This document shows, piece by piece, positions 41,753 to 50,894 of a stretch of DNA of 64,000 nt (its first letter is position 1; each line of letters begins with the position of its first letter). The stretch covers positions 1-64,000 of the forward strand of contig CATFEX010000022.1 in assembly GCA_949511625.1 (NCBI GenBank), in the 5' to 3' direction. The notes under the pieces were generated by a model, which saw nothing but the letters and a program-made list of their open reading frames with translations, was not told where the DNA came from and did no database searches. A program made the position numbers and the translations under genes. The DNA comes from UBA11891 sp003533785 (GTDB taxonomy: Bacteria; Bacteroidota; Bacteroidia; Flavobacteriales; Flavobacteriaceae).

Positions 41753-42847
41753 ATGAAAGCTGGGATCGTAGGTCTTCCTAATGTTGGGAAATCCACCTTA
41801 TTCAATTGTTTGTCCAATGCCAAAGCGCAAAGCGCAAACTTTCCATTTTGTACCATAGAGCCTAATATTGGAGTCGTTAATGTACCCGATCCTAGGCTTG
41901 ACCGATTGGCTTCTCTGGTTAACCCTGAAAAGGTTATCCCAGCAACTGTAGAGATCGTTGATATTGCGGGTCTTGTTAAAGGAGCAAGTAAAGGCGAGGG
42001 TCTTGGAAACCAATTTTTAGGGAACATTCGTGAAACAGACGCTATTATTCATGTGTTGCGTTGTTTTGATAACGATAATATTGTTCATGTCGAAGGATCA
42101 GTTGATCCCCTTCGTGACAAAGAAATTATTGATTTTGAATTGCAGTTGAAGGATTTAGAAACGGTAGAAAAAAAAAGAGAGAAAGTCAATCGAGCTGCAC
42201 GAACAGGTAATAAAGAAGCCATAAAAGAATTAGCCGTCTTGGATCAAATTAAGCAGGGTCTTGAACAAGCACAAAACATTCGTTCAATTGCGTTGACTGA
42301 AGACGATCGAATGGCTTTTGTACAGCCCCTTCAACTCTTGACAGATAAACCTGTGCTTTATGTGTGTAATGTAGACGAGAGTGCAGCCGTTACAGGCAAT
42401 GCATGGGTGGAAAAAGTGCAAGCTGAAGTTGCTAGCGAAGGTGCTGAATACCTTGTCCTTGCGGTTAGTATCGAAGCCGATATTAATGAATTGGAATCTT
42501 ATGAAGAACGTCAGTTGTTTTTAGAAGATTTAGGTTTGGAGGAACCCGGAGCCGCTAAGTTGATTCGTTCGGCCTACCAATTATTAAACCAACAGACTTA
42601 TTTTACTGCTGGTGAAAAAGAAGTTCGCGCCTGGACTATTCCCGTTGGCGCTTCCGCTCCACAAGCTGCCGGCGTGATTCACACCGATTTTGAAAAAGGG
42701 TTTATCCGGGCAGAAGTAATAAGCTATTCCGACTACGACAGTTTAGAATCGGAAATCAAAGTAAAAGAGGCTGGAAAGATACGCATTGAAGGTAAAGACT
42801 ATATCGTGGCCAATGGCGACGTTATGCACTTCCGTTTCAACGTATAG
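41753..42847 (+). CDS. ychF: Redox-regulated ATPase YchF (OBG family)
   Basis: 364-aa TRAFAC-class P-loop protein that prefers ATP over GTP and associates with the ribosome. G1 GLPNVGKSTLF, G3 DIAGLVKGASKGEG, the altered G4 CNVDE explaining ATP preference, and the C-terminal TGS-like domain (FTAGEKEVRAWTIPVGASAPQAAGVIHTDFEKGF) are complete. It is close after the ferredoxin gene. Confidence 0.95.
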   Translation: MKAGIVGLPNVGKSTLFNCLSNAKAQSANFPFCTIEPNIGVVNVPDPRLDRLASLVNPEKVIPATVEIVDIAGLVKGASKGEGLGNQFLGNIRETDAIIHVLRCFDNDNIVHVEGSVDPLRDKEIIDFELQLKDLETVEKKREKVNRAARTGNKEAIKELAVLDQIKQGLEQAQNIRSIALTEDDRMAFVQPLQLLTDKPVLYVCNVDESAAVTGNAWVEKVQAEVASEGAEYLVLAVSIEADINELESYEERQLFLEDLGLEEPGAAKLIRSAYQLLNQQTYFTAGEKEVRAWTIPVGASAPQAAGVIHTDFEKGFIRAEVISYSDYDSLESEIKVKEAGKIRIEGKDYIVANGDVMHFRFNV

Positions 42848-42952
42848 ACAACACCCCAAAAACTTCTCAACAACCCCCAATCAATTTTGTTAATTTTTTA
42901 GCTGCCTTCGACTGTTGCGCCTGCTGGTGATATTTTAACTTAGTGGCAACTT

Positions 42953-44818
42953 ATGGCTCAACCTATCAATTATACCGAAGACAATATTCGTTCTCTCGAC
43001 TGGAAGGAACACATTCGAATGAGACCCGGTATGTATATTGGTAAACTGGGCGATGGTTCTTCACCTGACGATGGCATTTACATCCTCTTAAAAGAAATTT
43101 TGGACAATTGTATTGACGAGTTCGTTATGGGAGCTGGCAAGACTATTGAAATTAAAATCGAAGACAGTCAGGTTCAAGTCCGAGATTATGGAAGAGGGAT
43201 TCCATTAGGAAAAGTTGTCGATGTAGTTTCAAAAATGAATACAGGAGGAAAATACGACAGTCGGGCATTCAAGAAATCTGTAGGTCTAAATGGAGTAGGG
43301 ACCAAGGCAGTAAATGCACTTTCGTCCACATTTACTGTAGCTTCTTTTCGCGAACAACAAAGCAAAACCGCTTCCTTCTCCTATGGGGAACTCAAAGATG
43401 AAACTGAATTGGTTAAAAGCGCCAAGCGTAGGGGGACTCTGGTTCAGTTTATACCTGATGCTGAAATTTTTAAAAACTACAAATTCCGATTGGAATATGT
43501 AGAACGCATGTTGAAAAACTATGTGTATCTAAACCCAGGACTAACCATTGAACTGAACGGAGTACCCTTTCAATCTGAAAATGGATTGAAAGATTTACTG
43601 CAAGATCAAACTAATGAATCGGATTTACTCTATCCTATCATTCACCTTAGGGGAGAAGACATTGAAGTAGCGCTAACACACAGTAAGACTCAATACAGTG
43701 AAGAATACCATTCATTTGTTAATGGACAAAACACCACTCAGGGGGGGACACACCAAGCTGCTTTTCGCGAATCTGTAGTGAAAACAATCCGGGAACATTT
43801 TGGGAAAAACTATGAAGCCTCTGATATCAGAAAATCAATCATTGCTGCCCTGAGTATTAAAGTAATGGAGCCCGTTTTTGAATCACAAACTAAAACCAAA
43901 TTGGGATCTACAGATATGGGTGGGGACCTTCCTACTGTTCGAACCTACATCAATGATTTCATGGCGAAGCAACTGGATAATTTTTTGCATAAGAATCCCT
44001 CTACATCTGAGGCCATTCAGCGAAAAATCATTCAAGCAGAAAAAGAACGAAAAGAATTATCTGGGATTCGAAAACTCGCTCGTGAACGGGCCAAGAAAGC
44101 AAGCCTACACAACAAAAAACTACGAGATTGTCGCGTGCATTTGGGTGATTTGAAGAAAGATCGTCGCTTAGACTCCACATTGTTTATTACCGAGGGAGAT
44201 TCGGCTAGTGGTTCGATTACCAAATCACGAGATGTCAATACTCAGGCCGTATTCAGCTTGCGAGGAAAACCGCTTAATTCCTATGGCATGTCGAAGAAAA
44301 TTGTCTACGAAAACGAAGAATTTAATCTGCTGCAAGCCGCATTAAATATTGAAGAAAGTTTGGAAGATTTGCGATATAACAATATTGTCATTGCAACCGA
44401 CGCTGACGTTGACGGTATGCACATTCGACTTTTATTGATTACTTTTTTCCTTCAATTTTTCCCAGAATTGATTAAAGAGGGACATTTGTTCATCCTACAA
44501 ACGCCTTTGTTTCGTGTTCGAAATAAAAAAAACACCATTTATTGTTATTCTGAAAGAGAACGAATAGATGCCATTAATCAACTCAAAGGCAAGCCAGAAA
44601 TAACGCGCTTTAAAGGATTGGGAGAGATCTCACCGGATGAGTTTAAATATTTCATTGGGGAAGATATGCGATTGGATCCCGTGATGCTGGATAAAAATAC
44701 GACCGTTGAACAATTGCTCGAATTTTATATGGGAAAGAATACAATGGACCGTCAAAAATTTATCATTGAAAACTTGAAAGTAGAGCTAGACTTAGCCGAA
44801 GAGATCATCACTGAATAA
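42953..44818 (+). CDS. parE: DNA topoisomerase IV subunit B
   Basis: 621-aa ATPase subunit of the type IIA topoisomerase. GHKL-domain motifs (LDNCIDEF, VRDYGRGIP, GLNGVGTKAVNALS), a transducer domain, and the Toprim motifs EGDSASG and DADVDGMHIR identify it. It pairs with parC 17 bp downstream; the subunit naming (ParE rather than GyrB) follows from the length and direct pairing as found in flavobacteria. A 105-bp AT-rich gap precedes it. Confidence 0.93.
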   Translation: MAQPINYTEDNIRSLDWKEHIRMRPGMYIGKLGDGSSPDDGIYILLKEILDNCIDEFVMGAGKTIEIKIEDSQVQVRDYGRGIPLGKVVDVVSKMNTGGKYDSRAFKKSVGLNGVGTKAVNALSSTFTVASFREQQSKTASFSYGELKDETELVKSAKRRGTLVQFIPDAEIFKNYKFRLEYVERMLKNYVYLNPGLTIELNGVPFQSENGLKDLLQDQTNESDLLYPIIHLRGEDIEVALTHSKTQYSEEYHSFVNGQNTTQGGTHQAAFRESVVKTIREHFGKNYEASDIRKSIIAALSIKVMEPVFESQTKTKLGSTDMGGDLPTVRTYINDFMAKQLDNFLHKNPSTSEAIQRKIIQAEKERKELSGIRKLARERAKKASLHNKKLRDCRVHLGDLKKDRRLDSTLFITEGDSASGSITKSRDVNTQAVFSLRGKPLNSYGMSKKIVYENEEFNLLQAALNIEESLEDLRYNNIVIATDADVDGMHIRLLLITFFLQFFPELIKEGHLFILQTPLFRVRNKKNTIYCYSERERIDAINQLKGKPEITRFKGLGEISPDEFKYFIGEDMRLDPVMLDKNTTVEQLLEFYMGKNTMDRQKFIIENLKVELDLAEEIITE

Positions 44819-44835
44819 GTCAGTAACTCAATCCT

Positions 44836-47415
44836 ATGGAGACACCCTCAGAATTTGATAATCCAACAACAAATGATGCTACAGACAGCCTTATTAGGGT
44901 GTCTGGAATGTATGAGGATTGGTTTTTGGATTATGCTTCTTATGTTATTCTTGAGCGTGCAGTTCCAGCCATTGAAGACGGTTTGAAACCCGTTCAGCGA
45001 CGAATCCTTCATTCGATGAAAGATTTGGATGATGGACGTTACAATAAAGTCGCAAATATTGTTGGCCACACCATGCAGTATCATCCTCACGGTGATGCGA
45101 GTATCAGTGATGCAATGGTTCAGATCGGACAAAAGGAACTGTTAATTGACATGCAAGGGAATTGGGGTAACATACTTACTGGTGATCGTGCTGCTGCCTC
45201 ACGATATATTGAAGCCTGCTTGTCAAAATTTGCTCTGGAAGTTGTATTTAGTCCAAAAGTTACGGATTGGCAACTGTCCTATGACGGACGTAAAAAAGAG
45301 CCTGTCAATTTACCCATCAAATTCCCATTGCTTTTGGCTCAAGGCGCCGAAGGAATTGCTGTGGGCTTGTCCACCAAAATTCTACCGCACAACTTCAATG
45401 AATTAATCAAAGCCTCCATTCAGCACCTCAAGGGCAAAGCCTTTAAAATCTATCCTGATTTTATGACGGGAGGAATAATGGATGTTCAACAATACAATGA
45501 CGGCAACCGAGGAGGAAAAGTAAGGGTACGAGCCCGTATTCAGCAACAAGACAAAAATACGCTTGTTATATCAGAAATTCCCTTTGGAACCACCACAACC
45601 AGTCTTATTGATAGCATTCTCAAAGCGAATGAAAAAGGTAAAATAAAGATTCGGAAAATTGAAGATAATACAGCGGCTCATGTAGAAATTCTTGTTCATC
45701 TTCCCAACGGAATTTCACCCGATAAAACCATTGATGCCCTATACGCTTTTACTTCTTGTGAAAACTCTGTTTCACCGCTTGGTTGTATAATCATTGAAAA
45801 TAAACCACATTTTATTGGCGTGTCGGAGATGTTGAAGATTTCCACGGACAACACTGTATTGCTCCTTAAAAAAGAATTAGAAGTTGAACTATCTGAACTC
45901 GAAAATCAATGGCACTATGCTTCACTAGAACGCATTTTCATAGAGAATAGAATTTATCGTGATATAGAAGAAGTGGAGAGCTGGGAGGGCGTTCTGCAAG
46001 CCATTGAAGCAGGACTACAACCCCACGCGGGTCATCTTAAAAGACCCGTGGTTCAGGAGGATATTATCCGTTTGACAGAAATCAAAATTAAGCGAATTTC
46101 CAAATTTGATATTGACAAAGCCCAACAAAAAATTGAATCTTTAGAAGATGATATAGCCCGAGTGAAAGATCATTTGAATCATTTGATCCCCTATACTATT
46201 GCTTATTTCGAAGGGCTACAAAAGACTTATGGTAAGGGCAAAGAGCGAAAAACAGACATCAAAATATTTGATGATGTTGATGCCAAAAAAGTTGTTGTAC
46301 GAAATCAAAAATTATATGTAAACCGAGAAGAAGGCTTTATAGGCACTTCACTTCGCAAGGATGAATACGTTTGTGATTGTGCTGATATTGATGATGTTAT
46401 CGCTTTCACAAAAGACGGTCATATGATGGTAATGAAAGTTGATAGTAAGGTATTTGTTGAGAAAGACATTATCCATGTATCTGTATTTAAGAGAAAAGAC
46501 AGCAGAACAATATATAATATGATTTACAGAGATGGTAAAAGAGGCACCTCTTTCATCAAGCGTTTTGCCGTAACAGGAATTACTAGGGATAAAAAATACA
46601 ATTTAACGCAAGGCAAAACAGGTTCCGAAATTATTTATTTCACAGCAAACCCCAATGGTGAGGCAGAGGTTGTCAGTATTAATCTTCGCAACAACGGAAA
46701 TATTAAAAAACTGAAGTGGGATTTGGATTTTGCAGACCTTCAAGTCAAGGGGCGTGCAGTTCGTGGTAATATTGTGACTAAATATGGCATCCGTAGAATC
46801 GAACTTAAAGAAAAAGGAGTATCCACATTAAAGCCAAGAGGTCTTTGGTTTGATACGGCAATAGGGAGATTAAACACGGATGAGCGAGGTAATAGAGTGG
46901 GTGCTTTTAGTGGAAATGACAAACTTTTGGTCGTTAATGAACGAGGTGAATCCAAAGCGGTCAATCCCGATTTAACCTTACATTTTGAAAATACGCCTTT
47001 GCTATTAGAAAAATGGATCCCAGAAAAACCATTGACGGCGGTTTATTTTGATTCAGAAAAAGAACGGTATTTCCTCAAACGGTTTTTGATAGAAACGCCA
47101 GACAAGGTCGATGTTTTTATCAAGGCGGGAGGCCGTCTTCTATTTGTATGTTCAGAATGGCGTCCTCTATTGCGTATTGAGTATGTCAAACCCAAAGGGA
47201 AAGAAGTACCAGATCCACTTATGTTAGATGCCGAAGAGTTTATCAGCATTAAAGGATACAAAGCGTTGGGGAATCAATTGGGAGCGAAAAAAATAAAGAA
47301 GGTTAGCTTGCATGAAAGTTTGCCTTATGAAATAGCGCCTCCTGAACCTCTTGAAAGCATAGATGTTGAGGTAGAGGGTGATGATGACCAAAGTCAAATT
47401 AAGTTGGATCTCTAG
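44836..47415 (+). CDS. parC: DNA topoisomerase IV subunit A
   Basis: 859-aa breakage-reunion subunit. The catalytic tyrosine is Tyr124 in AASRYIEACL, with PHGDAS earlier and a C-terminal beta-pinwheel region that is degenerate relative to GyrA (no GyrA box QRRGGKG), supporting topoisomerase IV. It forms an operon with parE. The stop interlocks with that of terC at CTAG (47412-47415). Confidence 0.93.
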   Translation: METPSEFDNPTTNDATDSLIRVSGMYEDWFLDYASYVILERAVPAIEDGLKPVQRRILHSMKDLDDGRYNKVANIVGHTMQYHPHGDASISDAMVQIGQKELLIDMQGNWGNILTGDRAAASRYIEACLSKFALEVVFSPKVTDWQLSYDGRKKEPVNLPIKFPLLLAQGAEGIAVGLSTKILPHNFNELIKASIQHLKGKAFKIYPDFMTGGIMDVQQYNDGNRGGKVRVRARIQQQDKNTLVISEIPFGTTTTSLIDSILKANEKGKIKIRKIEDNTAAHVEILVHLPNGISPDKTIDALYAFTSCENSVSPLGCIIIENKPHFIGVSEMLKISTDNTVLLLKKELEVELSELENQWHYASLERIFIENRIYRDIEEVESWEGVLQAIEAGLQPHAGHLKRPVVQEDIIRLTEIKIKRISKFDIDKAQQKIESLEDDIARVKDHLNHLIPYTIAYFEGLQKTYGKGKERKTDIKIFDDVDAKKVVVRNQKLYVNREEGFIGTSLRKDEYVCDCADIDDVIAFTKDGHMMVMKVDSKVFVEKDIIHVSVFKRKDSRTIYNMIYRDGKRGTSFIKRFAVTGITRDKKYNLTQGKTGSEIIYFTANPNGEAEVVSINLRNNGNIKKLKWDLDFADLQVKGRAVRGNIVTKYGIRRIELKEKGVSTLKPRGLWFDTAIGRLNTDERGNRVGAFSGNDKLLVVNERGESKAVNPDLTLHFENTPLLLEKWIPEKPLTAVYFDSEKERYFLKRFLIETPDKVDVFIKAGGRLLFVCSEWRPLLRIEYVKPKGKEVPDPLMLDAEEFISIKGYKALGNQLGAKKIKKVSLHESLPYEIAPPEPLESIDVEVEGDDDQSQIKLDL

Positions 47416-48185
47416 GATCGAACTCGGGAACGAATCCTCATATTCACAAACTCTACGACCAAAGAAAAAGCAATAGCAAAATACAGATATCCTTTTGGGA
47501 TACTGCCTATTTTTCGATTCAAAAACTGAGCATGGGACAAATGAGCGGCTTCAGTAACTAACATAAAGCCAATTAATAGTAAAAAAGCCATTCCAAGCAC
47601 TTGTAAAGAAGGATGTTTACTAACAAAACCTCCAACAGGACCGGCAAAAAGCATCATAATAAGTACCGATACAACTATGGCCACTCCCATAATTAAAACC
47701 GCATGCTCAAGTCCATTGGTCATCCCAACAGCCGTGAGTATAGAATCAAAAGAAAAAACGAAATTGATAGCAGTTATCTGAATGATGGCTTTTGACAAAG
47801 AAAGCGAGCTCCTTTGGCGATGGGTTTTTTGTACATCATCTGGCAGTTCAACACGTTCATAAATTTCCTTTGTAGCTTTATAAATTAAGAACAGCCCCCC
47901 CAAGAATAATATAAGGCTCTGCCCGGTGGGTGATAGACTTACCAATGGATGCTGAAATGAAAATAAGGGCTCTTGCATTTCTATAAATAATGTTAGGCCA
48001 AGTAAAAGAAGTATTCGAAGCCCCATAGCCAAGATCAACCCGATTCGGATGGCTTGCTTTCTGTTTTTCGCATCAAGTTTGTTGGATAGAAGAGTGATGA
48101 AAAGTATGTTGTCTATACCCAAGACGATCTCCAAAAAAGTGAGTGCAAGAAATGCTGAAAGTGACTCGGGACTTAATAGGGACAT
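47412..48185 (-). CDS. TerC-family integral membrane protein
   Basis: 257-aa protein with seven or so transmembrane helices. It starts with LSPESLSAFLALTFLEIVLGIDNILFI and has the second acidic half-motif NFVFSFDSILTAVGM; these Asp/Asn pairs within helices are the TerC signature, proposed to bind metal ions (Mn2+ export in the family). It is the last gene of a probable xre-lipoprotein-terC unit. Confidence 0.88.
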   Translation of the reverse strand: MSLLSPESLSAFLALTFLEIVLGIDNILFITLLSNKLDAKNRKQAIRIGLILAMGLRILLLLGLTLFIEMQEPLFSFQHPLVSLSPTGQSLILFLGGLFLIYKATKEIYERVELPDDVQKTHRQRSSLSLSKAIIQITAINFVFSFDSILTAVGMTNGLEHAVLIMGVAIVVSVLIMMLFAGPVGGFVSKHPSLQVLGMAFLLLIGFMLVTEAAHLSHAQFLNRKIGSIPKGYLYFAIAFSLVVEFVNMRIRSRVRS

Positions 48186-48186
48186 A

Positions 48187-48564
48187 TTAATTGATTTTTT
48201 CTATTGTCCCTCGTTGCTTGTTCTTGGCGTCTCCAACTAAAGCATACTCAAAGGTGTATGAAGTAGAATCTTTAGTCCTTAATATTTTCATTTGGATGGG
48301 GCGTTTGTCTTGATTATTGGTTGGATTCAATTTGGTGAGAATACATTCACAGTCATTGACCCATCTAATTGTTGCAGAGTCTTTTTTGCCTTTGTATTCT
48401 TCGATTTCCAAGTTTCCTTTTCTCTCAAAAATAGACTCTTGCATTTCGCCCGCCACTAGGCTTATAAAACGAAAGCGGCCCTCATGAAAATAGAGGCAAT
48501 TACGTTCTACAGAATAACAACTACTGAGAAGTAATAAAGTTAAAACCCACGAGGCATTTTTCAT
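48187..48564 (-). CDS. Putative lipoprotein, unknown function
   Basis: 125-aa protein with a lipoprotein signal (ASWVLTLLLLSSCYS; lipobox L-L-S-S-C, Cys about residue 15). The mature part contains FISLVAGEMQESIFERKGNLEIEEY and a WVNDCECILTKLNP block, which I know from small flavobacterial proteins encoded next to topoisomerase IV. The ATG at 48564 is chosen because it opens the lipoprotein signal; the frame extends upstream to 48753 only as an overlap with the XRE gene. Function unknown. Confidence 0.72.
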   Translation of the reverse strand: MKNASWVLTLLLLSSCYSVERNCLYFHEGRFRFISLVAGEMQESIFERKGNLEIEEYKGKKDSATIRWVNDCECILTKLNPTNNQDKRPIQMKILRTKDSTSYTFEYALVGDAKNKQRGTIEKIN

Positions 48565-48577
48565 GGGGATGAAAGTA

Positions 48578-49003
48578 CTAAGAATTTGAAGAATATTTCT
48601 CAAAGCTCCCATCAGCATATAAGAGTAGAACTTGAGTTGGTGTTTTCTTCTCGGGTTTAGACAATTCCTGCGCAGCAGGATCTTTATTAAATGGAATAGA
48701 AGCCTGTTGGGGTGGTAAAGGAATACCTTCTGCAGTTGATTGCAACTCTTCAATTGGGTTTGGAATGATAGGGGGGGCTAGGGAAGGGTCCATAGTACCA
48801 TAGACCAGGTAATCTAATGAGATGTCAGGAAATTCGCTTGTGATTTTAATCAACAAATCGAGTGAGGGTTTATTTCTTCCTGAAACAAGATGGGATAGAG
48901 AAGAACGAGGAATGTTTATTTTCTGAGCAAATGCTGCAGCACTAAGCCCTTCTTGTTCTCTTAAATCTTCAATTCTAGCGACAATACTGGAAACGTTTAA
49001 CAT
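48578..49003 (-). CDS. XRE-family helix-turn-helix regulator
   Basis: 141-aa transcriptional regulator with an N-terminal Cro/CI HTH (EQEGLSAAAFAQKINIPRSSLSHLVSGRNKPSLD, about 14-48), a proline-rich linker and a short C-terminal strand motif TQVLLLYADGSFEKY that is shared by a flavobacterial family of such regulators. The start is ATG 49003 (MLNVSS). A TTGTAAAC motif overlaps the start codon and three more lie in the divergent intergenic region, which suggests autoregulation and control of the M14 gene, but this is inference. Confidence 0.85.
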   Translation of the reverse strand: MLNVSSIVARIEDLREQEGLSAAAFAQKINIPRSSLSHLVSGRNKPSLDLLIKITSEFPDISLDYLVYGTMDPSLAPPIIPNPIEELQSTAEGIPLPPQQASIPFNKDPAAQELSKPEKKTPTQVLLLYADGSFEKYSSNS

Positions 49004-49013
49004 TGTAAACAAT
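49002..49013 (+). promoter_or_regulatory. Operator-like inverted repeat at the xre start
   Basis: ATTGT-AA-ACAAT, containing TTGTAAAC, overlapping the start codon of the XRE gene. Confidence 0.45.
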
Positions 49014-49150
49014 TATGTTTGTACAGTCAATATACAAAAAATACCAAATAAATATTAGAATTAAAAAACAGTTATTTATTAAATATATTAATTAATTATA
49101 TCTCATAAAATGCTGATAATAAAGAATATAATGGAATAATATAAAGTAAT

Positions 49151-49158
49151 GTTTACAA
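49151..49158 (-). promoter_or_regulatory. TTGTAAAC motif, copy 2
   Basis: GTTTACAA on the plus strand, mid-way in the xre/M14 intergenic region. Confidence 0.35.
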
Positions 49159-49190
49159 TTGAAAACATCATAGGTCCAGCAATCCTTTGT

Positions 49191-49200
49191 TTGTTTACAA
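49191..49200 (-). promoter_or_regulatory. TTGTAAAC motif, copy 3 (palindromic)
   Basis: TTGTTTACAA on the plus strand, the exact reverse complement of the 10-mer at 49003-49012. Confidence 0.4.
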
Positions 49201-49223
49201 CCTTAAAATTAAGTAGTTTATAA

Positions 49224-49231
49224 TTGTAAAC
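49224..49231 (+). promoter_or_regulatory. TTGTAAAC motif, copy 4
   Basis: TTGTAAAC located 24 bp before the M14 peptidase start; its TTG may double as -33 element (16 nt from the -7). Confidence 0.4.
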
Positions 49232-49240
49232 TTTTGTTGG

Positions 49241-49254
49241 TTTACTTTTGTAAA
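49241..49254 (+). promoter_or_regulatory. M14 peptidase -7 element inside an inverted repeat
   Basis: TTTAC-TTTT-GTAAA with the -7 match TACTTTTG at 49243-49250, ending 4 nt before ATG 49255. The 13-mer ACTTTTGTAAAAT recurs at 50380-50392 upstream of the Lrp gene. Confidence 0.45.
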
Positions 49255-50328
49255 ATGCAACGATACTTATCTCCAATAGATATAGACAACTTTGTAAACG
49301 ACAATCGTGCTATATTCCCTTTTACGGTTATGGGGCATAGTGTAGAGAAACGTCCCATTCATAGCCTACAGTTGGGCTCAGGGCCTAATAGGGTACTTTT
49401 ATGGTCGCAAATGCACGGCAATGAAAGCTCCACCACACGCGCACTTCTTATTTTACTCTCTCGAATACGCCAAGGAGAAGAATTTCCTTTTTTAAAGGAG
49501 CTAAGTCTCTACATCATACCGCAGCTCAATCCTGATGGTGCCATTCGCTTTCAAAGATTCAATGCCAATGGTGTGGATCTGAATCGAGATGCGCTTGCTA
49601 TGACCCAACCTGAAAGCCAATTTTTAAAACAAGTTTACTCAACATTCAAACCTCATTTCGCTCTGAATTTACACGGACAGCGTACGATCTATGCTGCCGG
49701 TTACAATGGAAAGCCTGCTACCTTGTCTTTTTTGGCACCCGCTGCCGATTCAAATCGATCATGTCCCCCACAACGTTTAAAGGCGATGCAACTCATTGCT
49801 GCTATGCTAGAGGATTTAGAGGGTCTAGAGGGTGGAATTGGACGATACGATGATGCATTTAATGAGAATTGTGTGGGGGATAGCTTTATGTCTATGGGGA
49901 CTCCAACGGTTTTATTTGAAGCGGGGCACTATCCCGAAGATTATGAGCGGAATACAACCACAGAATGGACATACAAAGCTTTACTTGCTTGTTTTAACCA
50001 CATTGCAGCAAAGGATTTTGAGTCCAAAAAAATCGATGATTACGAATTGATCCCAGAAAACCACAAGGACTTTGTTGATCTTCTAATTAGAGGGGTTACT
50101 ATTGACTACAAAGGACAACTATTCAAAAATCAACAACTTGCTATCCTATACGAAGAGGAGCTGCGGGAGGGACGTCTTACTTTAATTCCAACCTTCCACA
50201 GCTTTGGCTCAAACCTAAGCCTACGCGCCCATGAATATCCCGATCTGCCAACCCTTAAGACACCTATTTCCATCGAATTCCATAAAGGAAATGAAGTAGA
50301 TTTTTTGGATAATATCACAATTCAATGA
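49255..50328 (+). CDS. M14-family zinc carboxypeptidase
   Basis: 357-aa cytoplasmic metallopeptidase. The zinc motif HxxE is His54-Glu57 (MHGNES), the third ligand is His140 in LNLHGQ, and the general-base Glu is probably in VLFEAGHYPED. No signal peptide. A C-terminal domain of about 90 residues follows the catalytic part. Proteins of this type occur widely in flavobacteria beside an Lrp/AsnC regulator; the peptide or amino-acid substrate is unknown. I start at ATG 49255 (MQRYLSP), as the longer frame runs through the promoter. Confidence 0.86.
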   Translation: MQRYLSPIDIDNFVNDNRAIFPFTVMGHSVEKRPIHSLQLGSGPNRVLLWSQMHGNESSTTRALLILLSRIRQGEEFPFLKELSLYIIPQLNPDGAIRFQRFNANGVDLNRDALAMTQPESQFLKQVYSTFKPHFALNLHGQRTIYAAGYNGKPATLSFLAPAADSNRSCPPQRLKAMQLIAAMLEDLEGLEGGIGRYDDAFNENCVGDSFMSMGTPTVLFEAGHYPEDYERNTTTEWTYKALLACFNHIAAKDFESKKIDDYELIPENHKDFVDLLIRGVTIDYKGQLFKNQQLAILYEEELREGRLTLIPTFHSFGSNLSLRAHEYPDLPTLKTPISIEFHKGNEVDFLDNITIQ

Positions 50329-50406
50329 AAATTTGACAACAAATATTCATTTTCGTTGCGAAAAATTAATTTTATCTGCACTTTTGTAAAATAAAAATTT
50401 GTAACT

Positions 50407-50889
50407 ATGAATGCAGTAAAGCTTGATGATGTTGATCATCAAATCCTAGATATTTTAATTGAAAATACCAGAGTGCCTTTCACTGATATCTCCAAACGAC
50501 TTCTAATTTCTGCAGGTACCGTGCATGTACGGGTAAAAAAAATGGAAGAAGCCGGCATTATCAAGGGCTCTTCTCTAAATCTTGATTATGTCAAGCTCGG
50601 CTACTCCTTTATTGCTTACGTTGGAATTTTTTTAGACAAAACCAATCAAACTCAAAATGTCTTAGATGCACTTACAGCTATTCCATTTGTGACTGTAGCA
50701 CATATTACTACTGGGAAATTTAATATCTTCTGTAAAGTGCGCGCAAGAGACACTTCGCATGCCAAAAGTATAATCTTTTCCATTGATGATGTGGAAGGTG
50801 TGGCGCGAACAGAAACAATGATTTCAATGGAAGAAAGCATCAATGATAAACGACGCTTGATGCACCACATTTTTAACGAATTAGACTAA
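50407..50889 (+). CDS. Lrp/AsnC-family transcriptional regulator
   Basis: 160-aa regulator with an N-terminal winged HTH (LDDVDHQILDILIENTR, then FTDISKRLLISAGTVHVRVKKMEEAGII) and a C-terminal RAM/ligand-binding domain (AYVGIFLDK, VAHITTGKFNIFCKVRARD). It probably senses an amino acid. It follows the M14 gene by 78 bp with a CACTTTTG element and a TTG 20 nt upstream, and is directly followed (5 bp) by ppc, hinting that it could control anaplerotic carbon flow in response to amino acids. Confidence 0.9.
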   Translation: MNAVKLDDVDHQILDILIENTRVPFTDISKRLLISAGTVHVRVKKMEEAGIIKGSSLNLDYVKLGYSFIAYVGIFLDKTNQTQNVLDALTAIPFVTVAHITTGKFNIFCKVRARDTSHAKSIIFSIDDVEGVARTETMISMEESINDKRRLMHHIFNELD

Positions 50890-50894
50890 CCTGA

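Noticed and set aside
48187..48753. 188-aa version of the lipoprotein gene
   Set aside because: The first 63 codons overlap the XRE gene in another frame; the lipoprotein signal begins at ATG 48564.
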